Part shown: positions 15,151-23,132 of the stretch, piece by piece
Layout: the number at the start of each line of letters is the position of its first letter
Position numbering within the stretch: the first letter of the stretch is position 1
Assembly: GCF_001941965.1 (NCBI RefSeq)
Contig: NZ_MKZO01000075.1
Span: 1-64,000 of the forward strand
Direction of reading: 5' to 3'
Length of the DNA stretch: 64,000 bases
Source: Pseudomonas putida
Lineage (GTDB): Bacteria; Pseudomonadota; Gammaproteobacteria; Pseudomonadales; Pseudomonadaceae
Notes under the pieces: generated by a model
What the model was told of the DNA's origin: nothing
Database searches by the model: none
What the model saw: the letters and a program-made list of their open reading frames with translations, nothing else
Made by a program: the position numbers and the translations under genes

Positions 15151-15345
15151 GTTTATGTCGTACGTTTTGTCATACGTTTTCTAAAATGTCGGACGCTTTC
15201 TATGTCGTACAAAATTGTCGGACGATATTGAAAGCATTAAAATATATGATACAACATTTATATAGGTTGCTTTTAAATACAGGCAAGCAATGGAAACGTC
15301 CGACATTTTAACTTCGTTAAATTTGTCGGTCACAAAAAAACCTAC
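15151..15345. other. Candidate oriT region: TGTCGKACG repeats and inverted repeat
   Basis: TGTCG(T/G)AC(G/A)-type 9-mers occur at 15156, 15168 (TGTCATACG), 15187, 15203 and 15216, with an inverted copy CGTCCGACA at 15297. The inverted copy forms an imperfect hairpin with TTTGTCGG at 15323-15329 (CCGACA...TTTTAAC/GTTAAA...TGTCGG). The region is AT-rich, non-coding and directly upstream of the mob genes, where oriT is expected. The nick site cannot be identified. Confidence 0.5.
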
Positions 15346-15428
15346 GGTCTTTTTTGTTCCGTTTCCGCTTGATTTTCTGCACTTCGTTTGAAAATGGAGA
15401 AGCAAAAGCAAAGTCAAAAGCAAGCCTA

Positions 15429-15452
15429 CTGTAACGCCTTCGGACGTTACAG
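15429..15452. promoter_or_regulatory. Hairpin before the mob operon
   Basis: CTGTAACG, loop CCTTCGGA, CGTTACAG: a perfect 8-bp stem followed by six A residues, about 30 bp upstream of the first mob-operon gene. It could be an operator, an attenuator, or (on the minus strand) a terminator. Confidence 0.45.
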
Positions 15453-15482
15453 AAAAAACCAATAATGAGCATGAGGAAAATT

Positions 15483-15992
15483 ATGACAGACAAAAAAGAC
15501 CAAGAAGAATTTGACGTTAGCAGTGAATTCGATTTTGAAGACAGCAATGATTTTGATTTTGGCGATGAAGTGAAAAGTGAACCCATACAAAAAACCGTTA
15601 TCCACAAGAACGCCAGTATTGATGAAAAAGAAGTGGAAAGACGTGCTGCAGCTCGGGCCGTTTTCTTGAAAGAAATGGAAGCACGCAAAAAAGAAAAAGA
15701 AGATGAACGCCTAAAAGAATTAAAGCCAATAATAGATTTTGTCAGAGGCTATCACGAAAGAACAGGCCAAATTGATTGGTTTGAAAATGTAGTTATGAAA
15801 GACTTTCTAGATAGCTATCCAGACGGAAGCAAAAAACTAGGTGATATTATTTATCGACTTGCTGCCGACATACAATCAATTGCGTATAACGCCGCTGAAG
15901 ACAACCATGATCATAAAATCCACGGGCAGGATATGCGAGACATCAAGACTTTTGCAATTTTCATCATAGAGCTTGCAGAAGGCAGATTGTAA
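15483..15992 (+). CDS. Mobilization-operon accessory protein, acidic N-terminus
   Basis: 169 residues from ATG 15483, chosen because GAGGAAAATT precedes it; ATGs at 15465 and 15471 are in frame. The first 40 residues are extremely acidic (EFDVSSEFDFEDSNDFDFGD), followed by a charged helical segment (EVERRAAARAVFLKEMEARK with more KE-rich sequence) and a globular C-terminus. No family is recognised. Position just upstream of MobC and the relaxase suggests an accessory relaxosome or regulatory role. Confidence 0.65.
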   Translation: MTDKKDQEEFDVSSEFDFEDSNDFDFGDEVKSEPIQKTVIHKNASIDEKEVERRAAARAVFLKEMEARKKEKEDERLKELKPIIDFVRGYHERTGQIDWFENVVMKDFLDSYPDGSKKLGDIIYRLAADIQSIAYNAAEDNHDHKIHGQDMRDIKTFAIFIIELAEGRL

Positions 15993-16051
15993 ACATGAGC
16001 AAAAGGCCCCGGCCTTTGTTCACCAAATAAAACACATCGATCAGGAGATAC

Positions 16052-16414
16052 ATGGCACAAGACAAAATATCAATAAGAGCTAGCAAAGAAGACATTGCAA
16101 AAATCAATAAACTCGCTTCTAGTCTTTCAATGACTAAAACAGCATTGATCAAAAAAATCGTCAATGATGGATTTGATCAAATCATCGAAATCAATAACCC
16201 TACCTTGCTCGCCTCTTTCGAGAAAATCGAAAAAATGCTTGGCTCAATCGGTAACAACCTTAACCAGATGGCTAGGAAGGTGAACGCCGGGGAGGCATTC
16301 ACAGAGCAAGACATAAAAACCCTCGAACAAGTCATCACCAAGTTTGACGCTCTTGAAACCGTTGTGGTTGAAAAAAACACAAAAGCGGTGATTAAAAAGA
16401 GGGTTGCAAAATGA
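16052..16414 (+). CDS. mobC: MobC-like relaxosome accessory protein
   Basis: 120 residues. The N-terminal ribbon-helix-helix (KISIRASKEDIAKINKLASS... SMTKTALIKKIVNDG) is followed by the signature GSIGNNLNQMARKVNAGEAF, the mark of bacterial MobC proteins that help the relaxase open oriT. AGGAGATAC precedes the ATG. The last codon overlaps the relaxase start (ATGA at 16411), implying coupled translation. Confidence 0.85.
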   Translation: MAQDKISIRASKEDIAKINKLASSLSMTKTALIKKIVNDGFDQIIEINNPTLLASFEKIEKMLGSIGNNLNQMARKVNAGEAFTEQDIKTLEQVITKFDALETVVVEKNTKAVIKKRVAK

Positions 16415-18021
16415 TTAGGAAAGAATTAAGCAAATTACCTGATAGCGGCTCGATGGGTCGTGCGATGAATTATGCACTTGAAAAAGCTGCGTTGGTCGGC
16501 GGTAGCCAAGCGAAATTTGAAAAAACCAGCATTGCGGACTTCGTGAGGCTCGGCGTAAAAAAGTGCGATCAGGTCAACAACAAATATGAAAATAAATCAG
16601 GTAGAAAACAAGAAAATGTAGGCATGCACGAAATGATCAGCTTTGACGCTGCCGACAACATCACACCCGAGCAAGCCGCTGAATTAGCCTTGGGCGTGTG
16701 GCGTGACGTGCTCGACATAGACAACCACCAGCACCGCTGGGGCGTGCATACTGACACCGATCAAATCCACGTCCATTTGGTCTGGAACAAACGCGACAAC
16801 GCCGGGAAAATCTACAACCAAAAAAACGACTACGAGCTATTTGAAAAAGCCCTGCACAAGACAGAAATGGCGAATGGCTTAAAGGTCGTTGAAAACAGAA
16901 AATTCCTAAAACCGGATATGCCGACAAATCCCCAATCGTCTAACGAATGGCGTTACGAGAAAAAAGGCAAAAAATCCGAAAAAACCTTGTTCAAGGAAGC
17001 CGTGGCCGCAGCTACTGACAAGGCTATGACCGCTGGCGAGTTCCTCGAATTCCTTGACCGCGATGGCTACACGTTGATCACCAACGGCAACAACGCCTAT
17101 TCGCTGGAAAAGGACGGGAAGATCTTCAAGGCGTCCGATGTGGGTGGCTCCTACAAGGCCCTAAAAGCCCGTTTTGGCGACGATCCCCAGTTCAGTGACA
17201 CCCTTGCACGTCTCGGCGTGAAAAAGGCCCCAGAACGCGAAATGGGCGGCATCAGCTTTGACATGTATGTCACCCAAGCAGACCTTGACCAGTACGAAGC
17301 TAAGAAAAAGAAATCCAACCGCGTTTTAGACACACGTTTCGATAGTCATGATGGGCATGAGTTCTACTTTAAGAACTCTACCAAGAAAGCCTTTGAATAC
17401 GACGCTCAGCGTGGCCGTGTAGAGTTCAACAGCAATAGCCCGACCGCTATCAAAGCTGGCTTGCAAAAACTGATGGAAAACACCCACAAGCCTGACAATT
17501 TTAGGCTTGATGGTAGTGACTATGCGAAAAGTCAAATATGGCTTCAATTCCACCTAATGGGGTTGGATAAAAAAGGCCATACATTGTCAGGCTATTCACC
17601 GACGCAAGCTGATAAATTTAAGCTTGAACAAGAACAAAACAAGTTCAATCCAGATCTAACCAATGCTGAAAATACGTTGAGTAAAAATGCCCATCACGTT
17701 CATAAATCTACATCAGACATGAGAACAGAGAATAACAGTGCATTTAAGCTTGAAAGCTTCACACACTTCAAAGTTTCCGAAACACGAAGACAAGCAGAAA
17801 CCCCAGCAGAAAGAGCAGCTAATAGCGGTGCGGCTGGAATTATTGAAGGATTTGTCACGGCTCTATGCGACATGACAAATAGCTTCACTGCAAATATGAT
17901 TGAAGATAAATTTTCAGAAATGCGTGTTCTTGATAAAGAAATAAAAGACAAAAATGATGAAGCTGAAAGCCAGTACCATCAAAATAAAAAACGTAAAAAG
18001 AACATGCCAAAACCTCAATAA
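16411..18021 (+). CDS. Relaxase (mobilization nuclease, MOBP-like)
   Basis: 536 residues. The relaxase domain lies in the first about 190 residues. A candidate nucleophile is Tyr21 (RAMNYALEKAA). The metal-binding triad motif is HRWGVHTDTDQIHVHLVWNK, with HxDxDxxHxHLxWN spacing. It would nick oriT and pilot the strand into a recipient. The C-terminal half (residues 200-536) is Lys-rich, with no helicase or primase motif recognised. The DYTLI-type repeats around KASDVGGSYKALKARFG resemble the linker of MobA-type relaxases. A hairpin terminator follows at 18024. Confidence 0.88.
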   Translation: MIRKELSKLPDSGSMGRAMNYALEKAALVGGSQAKFEKTSIADFVRLGVKKCDQVNNKYENKSGRKQENVGMHEMISFDAADNITPEQAAELALGVWRDVLDIDNHQHRWGVHTDTDQIHVHLVWNKRDNAGKIYNQKNDYELFEKALHKTEMANGLKVVENRKFLKPDMPTNPQSSNEWRYEKKGKKSEKTLFKEAVAAATDKAMTAGEFLEFLDRDGYTLITNGNNAYSLEKDGKIFKASDVGGSYKALKARFGDDPQFSDTLARLGVKKAPEREMGGISFDMYVTQADLDQYEAKKKKSNRVLDTRFDSHDGHEFYFKNSTKKAFEYDAQRGRVEFNSNSPTAIKAGLQKLMENTHKPDNFRLDGSDYAKSQIWLQFHLMGLDKKGHTLSGYSPTQADKFKLEQEQNKFNPDLTNAENTLSKNAHHVHKSTSDMRTENNSAFKLESFTHFKVSETRRQAETPAERAANSGAAGIIEGFVTALCDMTNSFTANMIEDKFSEMRVLDKEIKDKNDEAESQYHQNKKRKKNMPKPQ

Positions 18022-18023
18022 AA

Positions 18024-18043
18024 AAACGCCTTTTGGCGTTTTC
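18024..18043. terminator. Bidirectional terminator between mob operon and the convergent operon
   Basis: AAACGCC, loop TTTT, GGCGTTTT flanked by A-run and T-run. It ends the relaxase transcript, and on the minus strand lies just past the last gene of the rep-led operon. Confidence 0.75.
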
Positions 18044-18046
18044 TTG

Positions 18047-18562
18047 TTACTGACATGCCCCATAGTGTTCGAATGCAACCTCGTCAATACCTCGATCAAA
18101 AAGCTTATTCGACGCACTCAAAGTATATTCATTACTGCTTATACACTTAAACGATTTTGAAAACGGTGCATTCAAAACTATTCTGCAACCCATAATCATG
18201 GGTTCATCTTCAGGCATAGTCAATTTTTGATAAGCATGCGACATGTAATAAATGTCAGGATAGTTCATAGCTAAGAAATTGATCGTTGGTTGCACTCTGT
18301 CATCACACAATTCAGCCCCTGTTTTTTCTGCTGGTGTTTCTGATCCATCAGGGTTTTCCGCTGGATTTTCTGGCGTTGTTGGGGTTTCTGGATTAGACGG
18401 ATTGGAAGGGTTTGAACCTGAATCACCCGGCTTTACGAAAGCAATGCTGCTGGCAGGTAACGAACCGCCCGCATTAGCTTCGAGCGGAATAGCGATTTTA
18501 AAGGCTGCGTTTGCAGTCATTGAAGCAAATAGAACGGTTAGTAAGAATAATGGCTTTTTCAT
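18047..18562 (-). CDS. Secreted protein with Pro/Asn-rich linker, last gene of rep operon
   Basis: 171 residues. A signal peptide (MKKPLFLLTVLFASMTANA) is followed by a short segment and then a low-complexity linker (SNPSNPSNPETPTTPENPAE...). A C-terminal domain of about 90 residues has four Cys (ELCDDR, MGCRIV, FKCISS, GACQ), suggesting two disulfides. The layout (anchor or signal, flexible linker, disulfide-bonded head) is that of surface or periplasmic binding proteins. No family recognised. Its ATG overlaps the stop of the preceding membrane-protein gene. Confidence 0.75.
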   Translation of the reverse strand: MKKPLFLLTVLFASMTANAAFKIAIPLEANAGGSLPASSIAFVKPGDSGSNPSNPSNPETPTTPENPAENPDGSETPAEKTGAELCDDRVQPTINFLAMNYPDIYYMSHAYQKLTMPEDEPMIMGCRIVLNAPFSKSFKCISSNEYTLSASNKLFDRGIDEVAFEHYGACQ

Positions 18563-18777
18563 TGTATTTCCTCGTTATTGTTTTTTTTGGTTTTCTCCTT
18601 GCGGATTATTGAGTTCATCAAGAAAAGATTGAAAATAGCAAATAATTCCAAACTGATTAGAAAAACCAGATTAGGATTTGAAATTGCTTCTGGATATTGA
18701 ACGGCGACAGAAATTAGAAACGCACACGACGCTATGACAGCGAGTGTTGAAATAAAAAATAATCTTGATTGGTGCAT
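18559..18777 (-). CDS. Small two-helix membrane protein
   Basis: 72 residues: two hydrophobic helices (about residues 7-27 and 37-58) and a basic Lys/Asn-rich tail (RKEKTKKNNNEE). Function unknown. The gene overlaps the next gene by 4 bp, so the two products are probably made together. The size and topology would fit a holin-like, entry-exclusion or assembly-factor protein; none can be chosen from sequence. Confidence 0.65.
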   Translation of the reverse strand: MHQSRLFFISTLAVIASCAFLISVAVQYPEAISNPNLVFLISLELFAIFNLFLMNSIIRKEKTKKNNNEEIQ

Positions 18778-18848
18778 GGCGTAAAATGATGTTGTTAATA
18801 TTATTATATATAATAATATTAAAAAATCAAATCACGCGAAAATAGCCG

Positions 18849-19496
18849 TCACTTTGTTACTTCTTTAGCTTTTTCTTGCTCTTGTAGTTTGCGAACTCTA
18901 TCAACGTGTTTTTCTGTAACTGGCTTTAACGCCGCTCTATATTTTTTATCAATTGCGGTTGTCCAAGCTGGTGTATACATCACATCTGCAAAATCCTTTG
19001 TAGCTTCCCATTTTTCCTTTTCAAATCTGCATTCTTCTTCACCATAAACCCCCGGCGTAAATTTTGCGATACCAGACAATGCGGCTAAGTTGTCGCAAGC
19101 TTTCCCATCAGGATAAAACTGTTTAACAGTAAATACGCATTTATCAATGGTTTCACCAATGCTTACAGAAATATGTTCTCTCGCATCATCACCTAAAATA
19201 GCCGTGGCTTTTTCATAAGTCCCAGCTACACACGTCCAATAGGGCGGCTTTGCAACGTATTTGGCTTTGGGCAAGGCGTCAGCTCGGGCCTGTGCTTCGT
19301 TGTGCTCTTTGAGCCATTCCTCATACATTAAACGCTCTGTTTCCTCGGCTTCACGAATTATTTGCTCAGTGGATTTATAGTTTGCTTTGTTGAACGCTTT
19401 GATCTGATCGATTGTGCAACCATTGGCACAAGGATTCTCAAAAGCAAAAGCCCCCGCTGGTGATAAAAGCGTTAAAAGCATGATCATTTTTTTCAT
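18849..19496 (-). CDS. Secreted Cys-containing protein of the rep operon
   Basis: 215 residues with a signal peptide (MKKMIMLLTLLSPAGAFAFE). The mature N-terminus begins NPCANGC and is followed by a strongly charged helical stretch (STEQIIREAEETERLMYEEW). Five or six Cys are spread to residue about 160 (PYWTCVAG, DKCVFT, GKACDN, EECRFE), and the C-terminus is Lys/Glu-rich. A periplasmic location is supported. No family recognised. It lies 17 bp after the four-helix membrane protein gene. Confidence 0.75.
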   Translation of the reverse strand: MKKMIMLLTLLSPAGAFAFENPCANGCTIDQIKAFNKANYKSTEQIIREAEETERLMYEEWLKEHNEAQARADALPKAKYVAKPPYWTCVAGTYEKATAILGDDAREHISVSIGETIDKCVFTVKQFYPDGKACDNLAALSGIAKFTPGVYGEEECRFEKEKWEATKDFADVMYTPAWTTAIDKKYRAALKPVTEKHVDRVRKLQEQEKAKEVTK

Positions 19497-19513
19497 AAAT
19501 TCTCCGTAGTTTT

Positions 19514-20167
19514 TTAAAAGTTAATTCCTATCCTTTCCAACGTATCAATGGCCATCTGAGCAGTGTGCGGAATATCCACAATCAATGCAGATGCAAACAT
19601 GGTGATTATGGGTTTACCGTAGCCATTTTCTTTTGATGATCCATTGGCGACCTGTGCTAATCCATACGCTCCAATCGCAAAATAAATGAACCCGATGATC
19701 TGGAAAATACCGATAATTATTTGAATATTTTGCATGAATTGTTTAGCAGTGCTACCACTCGACAGCTTTTCAACCCTGCTTTGGAGTTCCCCGGTAAGAC
19801 CTGATACCTCTGTATTCATACAAGCGTTATCTATTGATCCTTCTGCGACAACAAAACAGAAATCCCCGGCCTTGAATAATGTGTTGCCAAAAACGCTGAT
19901 AGACGTTGTAAGGCTCATAAGAATGGTGCCAACAAGGATATAGACAAGGGGCACGCTTTTGCCCATTTTTCCACCCTGCTCTGTAAGCAATATGAGCTTG
20001 TACCCACCTGAGACAAAGGTGATAAAACCGATAAGAAATACCACGAGTTTAATCAAGCCAATATTAGCTGAAATTAGCTCGACGCGGGCTTGCGTAGCGT
20101 CATCAGCGAATGCGATGACTGGAAGGAAAAGCAGCGTTAAAAATGTGATGAAATTTCTTACATTCAT
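19514..20167 (-). CDS. Membrane protein with internally duplicated two-helix module (IcmC/TraQ-like layout)
   Basis: 217 residues with signal peptide (MNVRNFITFLTLLFLPVIAF, then ADD). The mature part contains two related halves: IKLVVFLIGFITFVSGGYKL... GKSVPLVYILVGTILMSLTT and IIIGIFQIIGFIYFAIGAYG... GYGKPIITMFASALIVDIPH. Each half is a helix ending in G-x-Y, a Gly-rich loop, then GK-x-x-P and a second helix. This single-module pattern recalls DotE/IcmC and TraQ of type IVB secretion and IncI conjugation, here doubled. That similarity is from memory of family layout, not a search. It is the most informative gene of the operon. Confidence 0.7.
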   Translation of the reverse strand: MNVRNFITFLTLLFLPVIAFADDATQARVELISANIGLIKLVVFLIGFITFVSGGYKLILLTEQGGKMGKSVPLVYILVGTILMSLTTSISVFGNTLFKAGDFCFVVAEGSIDNACMNTEVSGLTGELQSRVEKLSSGSTAKQFMQNIQIIIGIFQIIGFIYFAIGAYGLAQVANGSSKENGYGKPIITMFASALIVDIPHTAQMAIDTLERIGINF

Positions 20168-20502
20168 TGTTCTCCTGATCGATGTTCAATTATTTCTTTT
20201 ATTTTTACATGAAACACGCAATGTTCTTGAAGACGTTGATCGCGTCCCTTCTCAAACTTACAAAAACTTTCTGGCGAAAAATAGTTGAATACAATTTTTT
20301 CTGTAACGCCGGGGCTGATTAATAGAAGCAGACCAACGGCCATCAAGATCCAAGTAATTTTAATTTCTTTTGATGTGAAATTGTTTTTGCTTTCGGATTC
20401 AATTAATAAATGCACGGAAACAAGAAGGCAGCAAATACCTAAAACTACAGCGACCGGGATCAGATCATGTAGCACATAAAACACAGAAAATTCGTCGCTC
20501 AT
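20164..20502 (-). CDS. Two-helix membrane protein of the rep operon
   Basis: 112 residues. Helices lie at about 13-32 (VAVVLGICCLLVSVHLLIE) and 48-66 (ITWILMAVGLLLLISPGVTE), followed by a hydrophilic tail with two Cys (ESFCKFEKG, EHCVFHV). Start and stop overlap both neighbours by 4 bp (ATGA), so it is made in step with them. No family recognised. Confidence 0.65.
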   Translation of the reverse strand: MSDEFSVFYVLHDLIPVAVVLGICCLLVSVHLLIESESKNNFTSKEIKITWILMAVGLLLLISPGVTEKIVFNYFSPESFCKFEKGRDQRLQEHCVFHVKIKEIIEHRSGEQ

Positions 20503-20903
20503 TGGTCTCCTGATTGTTGTGGGTTGTTAGGTTTTTGCGTTGCCTTTGGCGGTGTTTTTTCTTTAACTTCTTTCATGACCTTGATCACTGAATCAACAGC
20601 AGGAATGACGTTTAACTCACTCATGATCTCACCAGTTATGGGATTAAATTCAAGATCATTGGTCGCTATCTTGTGCTCTATCAGCTTACTTTTTTCTATG
20701 GCTGTAACCGCCAATAGAAGGATCTGACGCAGCAATTTTTCATTCCCCCCCTGAGATATAGCGGCACCTAATCTAGCGGCTATGACCTGCCTAACGATGT
20801 CGCTCGGGATCTTACTCAATATGCTTTCAATGTGTTGAATTAAAGCAGTAGCAGCAACACTGACGTGCTTCAAGTCGATTTCTCTAATTTCTTTTATATC
20901 CAT
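20499..20903 (-). CDS. Cytosolic hypothetical protein coupled to rep
   Basis: 134 residues, helical (AATALIQHIESILSKIPSDI...), ending in a Pro/Lys/Gln-rich disordered tail (TPPKATQKPNNPQQSGDQ). No signal or membrane segment. Its start lies 10 bp inside the end of the rep gene, and its stop overlaps the next membrane-protein gene, making it a bridge between replication and envelope genes. No family recognised. Confidence 0.65.
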   Translation of the reverse strand: MDIKEIREIDLKHVSVAATALIQHIESILSKIPSDIVRQVIAARLGAAISQGGNEKLLRQILLLAVTAIEKSKLIEHKIATNDLEFNPITGEIMSELNVIPAVDSVIKVMKEVKEKTPPKATQKPNNPQQSGDQ

Positions 20904-21868
20904 TCTTCGTCTCCATCATCTGTTTTTATTTGTTTAGGTTCTTCTTTTTCTTCTTCAATATCCACGTTCTTTGTATCCTTAAAACCCTTTATCAAGGCTG
21001 ATAACTCACGCAATTTGCTGATCTTTGGATACAAAGTCTTGTAGGTATAATCAACGTCAAATTGAACCGTTGGTTGACGTGGATTGTCATTTTTTCCTTC
21101 TTTGTCTAATGCTTTGATTTCTTTAAAGCCGATAATCAAACCAAGGTCTTGCAAATCTTTGTTCGTGTCTCTAATTTTTTTGATGAATTGCTTATCTGGC
21201 ATTTTATCGCTGTTGATGTTAAATCTTTCTTTCAATCTATCTACACTGAAATAATTGGTTGTGCTCATTCTGTTACACACGTATAGGACGTATAAGATCC
21301 TCTGGTACTTATTCAAAACGCCTAAAATTTCTGGATTGATCTCATACAGTTCTTTTAGGTTTCCGAAAAATTCAATAAAGAATTTTGAAACCTCAATTGT
21401 GCCTTTGGATTTAGTCAATCTACCTTCAATGAAATTGAAGAATGTGTGTTGCCATTCGCCATTGACTTTTTCCTCATACTCAACATGGATATTGCTCAGT
21501 CTTTTTACTGACTTGATAAAAGTCTTTAAATACTGTGCTCGGCTTACTTTTTCGATGTTTAGTTCGTCCATCATTTCTGATGTTGAAAATTCTATTGATG
21601 TGCTGTTGCTACGAAAAACCTTTCTGAGGATAAACAAAAACACATCAAAATCATTTTCGATGGTCAATTGTGCGTTCTTTATCTCTATATTTCGCGTGTT
21701 TTGATGTTTAGGTACTATGATAGGTTCATCACGGTTTTCGCTGCCGTTTATGATGTTAAATAGCGGCAATATCAAAAAGAGCCTTGGCACTGATGTGAAT
21801 GTTTTTAATGATCTGACTTTTCTTGGATTCCCCTTATTGTCTTTTATTTCTCTTAAATTGTATTGCAC
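20894..21868 (-). CDS. rep: Plasmid-type replication initiator (Rep_3/RepB-like winged-helix)
   Basis: 324 residues. The order of elements fits theta-plasmid Rep proteins: a first winged helix around residues 70-175 (FDVFLFILRKVFRSNSTSIE, FSTSEMMDELNIEKVSRAQY, KTFIKSVKRLSNIHVEYEEK) and a second around 190-275 (LNKYQRILYVLYVCNRMST, FSVDRLKERFNI, FIKKIRDTNKDLQDLGLIIG). The tail is acidic. AT-rich repeats stand just upstream at 21943-22086, as expected for its origin. An integrated element keeping a replicase suggests a circular, replicating stage. It heads the minus-strand operon. Confidence 0.8.
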   Translation of the reverse strand: MQYNLREIKDNKGNPRKVRSLKTFTSVPRLFLILPLFNIINGSENRDEPIIVPKHQNTRNIEIKNAQLTIENDFDVFLFILRKVFRSNSTSIEFSTSEMMDELNIEKVSRAQYLKTFIKSVKRLSNIHVEYEEKVNGEWQHTFFNFIEGRLTKSKGTIEVSKFFIEFFGNLKELYEINPEILGVLNKYQRILYVLYVCNRMSTTNYFSVDRLKERFNINSDKMPDKQFIKKIRDTNKDLQDLGLIIGFKEIKALDKEGKNDNPRQPTVQFDVDYTYKTLYPKISKLRELSALIKGFKDTKNVDIEEEKEEPKQIKTDDGDEEWI

Positions 21869-21942
21869 GGTTATTTTTTCCTTGTTCTTTCTTATATTGA
21901 ACCATTAAAAAAAGAAATTACAAGGATAAAACAGGAAAAAGT

Positions 21943-22086
21943 TAATAAACTGCGTTAACCATACTTTAATGCTATTAGGAAAACCCAATATTCAAAGCAT
22001 AAACCGCACAAAAAAAATAAAATGCGTTAACCGAAAACTCAAAAAACGAGCGTTTTAGACGTTAAAAAATAAAATGCTATAACCGA
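21943..22086. other. Candidate replication origin with AT-rich iterons
   Basis: Repeats of AATAAAATGCGTTAACCGA occur at 22016-22034 (perfect) and 22068-22086 (GCTATAACCGA), with a third at 21943-21961 (AATAAACTGCGTTAACCA) and a weaker one near 21964-21980 (TTAATGCTATTAGG). TGC positions at 21970, 22023 and 22075 are 52-53 bp apart, about five helical turns. The region is very AT-rich, non-coding and directly upstream of rep. Confidence 0.65.
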
Positions 22087-22242
22087 GATTTTTAAATTTC
22101 CCTTGTTTTGGCGGGCTTTTTTAATTGTTCTATGACGGTACAAGATATTTACTACGTAAATGTTTTTTATTTATATAATATGTAAGCGAAGGTCAAAAGC
22201 CATTCTGGTGAGGCTAAAAATCAAAACCCTAAAATCTTTGAC

Positions 22243-22285
22243 CTTGGCGGTTTATTTTGACAAATCTACACACTGATTTTAAGAT
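22243..22285 (+). promoter_or_regulatory. Promoter module copy A
   Basis: CTTGGCGGTTTATTTTGACA (22243-22262) provides a -35 TTGACA at 22257-22262; TAAGAT at 22280-22285 follows after 17 bp. The 23-bp module is repeated exactly at 23509 and nearly at 23725. It would drive the three-gene set starting at 22318. A preceding inverted repeat (AAGGTCAAA near 22190, TTTGACCTT near 22237) may be an operator. Confidence 0.65.
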
Positions 22286-22317
22286 CCTGATTTTGTCCAT
22301 AGGTAGGCTAGAAAATC

Positions 22318-22701
22318 TTGATCCTTGAAAAGCTAGTCGTTAATCAATCAATTATTTTAGAAACGCTGCACAACCAATGGGCGAGAGATCCTAGGGACGG
22401 TAAAGCGTTGGATTGCCTCCATTTCGATGAATATTGTGTCGAAGTGCTAGACGTTAAGTCGGGCGTTGATGTGGGTTTATTTGGCGTTGAAATAGCCTTA
22501 AAATCAGCATTAAAACCGTTCGCCCTTTATGTCATACTTTACACCCTAGGCTATCGACAATCAGAAGTCGAAAGCCAAGAAAATCTTGAAAATGTAAAAG
22601 AAACAATTTCAAAAATCGTTGATGATAATTGGCCCGAGTTTTACGCCAAGATTAAAAAAAGCTACTCCCCATTCCTACATGATCTCAATAAGGATCGTTG
22701 A
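22318..22701 (+). CDS. Hypothetical protein, first of a three-gene set
   Basis: 127 residues from TTG 22318; no ATG lies near the front and the ribosome-binding site is weak, so the start is uncertain. The protein is mixed helical (KLVVNQSIILETLHNQWARD ... VEIALKSALKPFALYVILYT), without signal peptide or clear membrane span. No family recognised. It is followed at once by the coiled-coil gene (ATG at 22704), and the promoter module A lies 33 bp upstream. Confidence 0.55.
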   Translation: MILEKLVVNQSIILETLHNQWARDPRDGKALDCLHFDEYCVEVLDVKSGVDVGLFGVEIALKSALKPFALYVILYTLGYRQSEVESQENLENVKETISKIVDDNWPEFYAKIKKSYSPFLHDLNKDR

Positions 22702-22703
22702 AA

Positions 22704-23132
22704 ATGTCGAAATTGCTTGACCTACTGGCACAGCAAAAAGCCATTGTTGAACAAATCAAAAAGCTCGAAGCAGATGAAAATGAAGCCAAGGTGCTTAAAT
22801 TTGTTGAAGAGCTTGAAGCCTTACGTGAAAAGCATGGCTATAACGTGGCCGATTTTCTCGACGTGGTGCATTCCCTTCACAACGTTAAAACCCCCGCCAA
22901 AACACCTAAAAGCGTGAGCGTGAGGGCACCAAGGGCGAAAGCCACTAAATACAAAGTCATGATCAATGGCGTTGAAACGGTCCTGCAAAGCAAGAAAGCC
23001 GGGGCGGTTGATGGAAAGATTAAAGCACTAGGCTTCACGACATATGCTGATTATCTCAATGACTTGATCAAGAAAAACAAGGTGTCGGATTTCGATGCTT
23101 TGATCAAGAAACTGGGAGGCGTACCCGCATGA
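22704..23132 (+). CDS. Coiled-coil protein with H-NS-like N-terminal region
   Basis: 142 residues from ATG 22704 (AAGGA about 10 nt upstream). The N-terminal 55 residues are a coiled coil ending in LREKHGYNVADFLDVV, which recalls the oligomerisation region of H-NS-family proteins (a helix ending in a YGL-x-A-x-D-L-type turn). A basic hinge (SVSVRAPRAKATKYKV) and a C-terminal helical domain (KIKALGFTTYADYLNDLIKK) follow, lacking the usual H-NS DNA-binding motif. Plasmids often carry H-NS-like silencers; assignment here is tentative. It overlaps the next gene by ATGA. Confidence 0.55.
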   Translation: MSKLLDLLAQQKAIVEQIKKLEADENEAKVLKFVEELEALREKHGYNVADFLDVVHSLHNVKTPAKTPKSVSVRAPRAKATKYKVMINGVETVLQSKKAGAVDGKIKALGFTTYADYLNDLIKKNKVSDFDALIKKLGGVPA

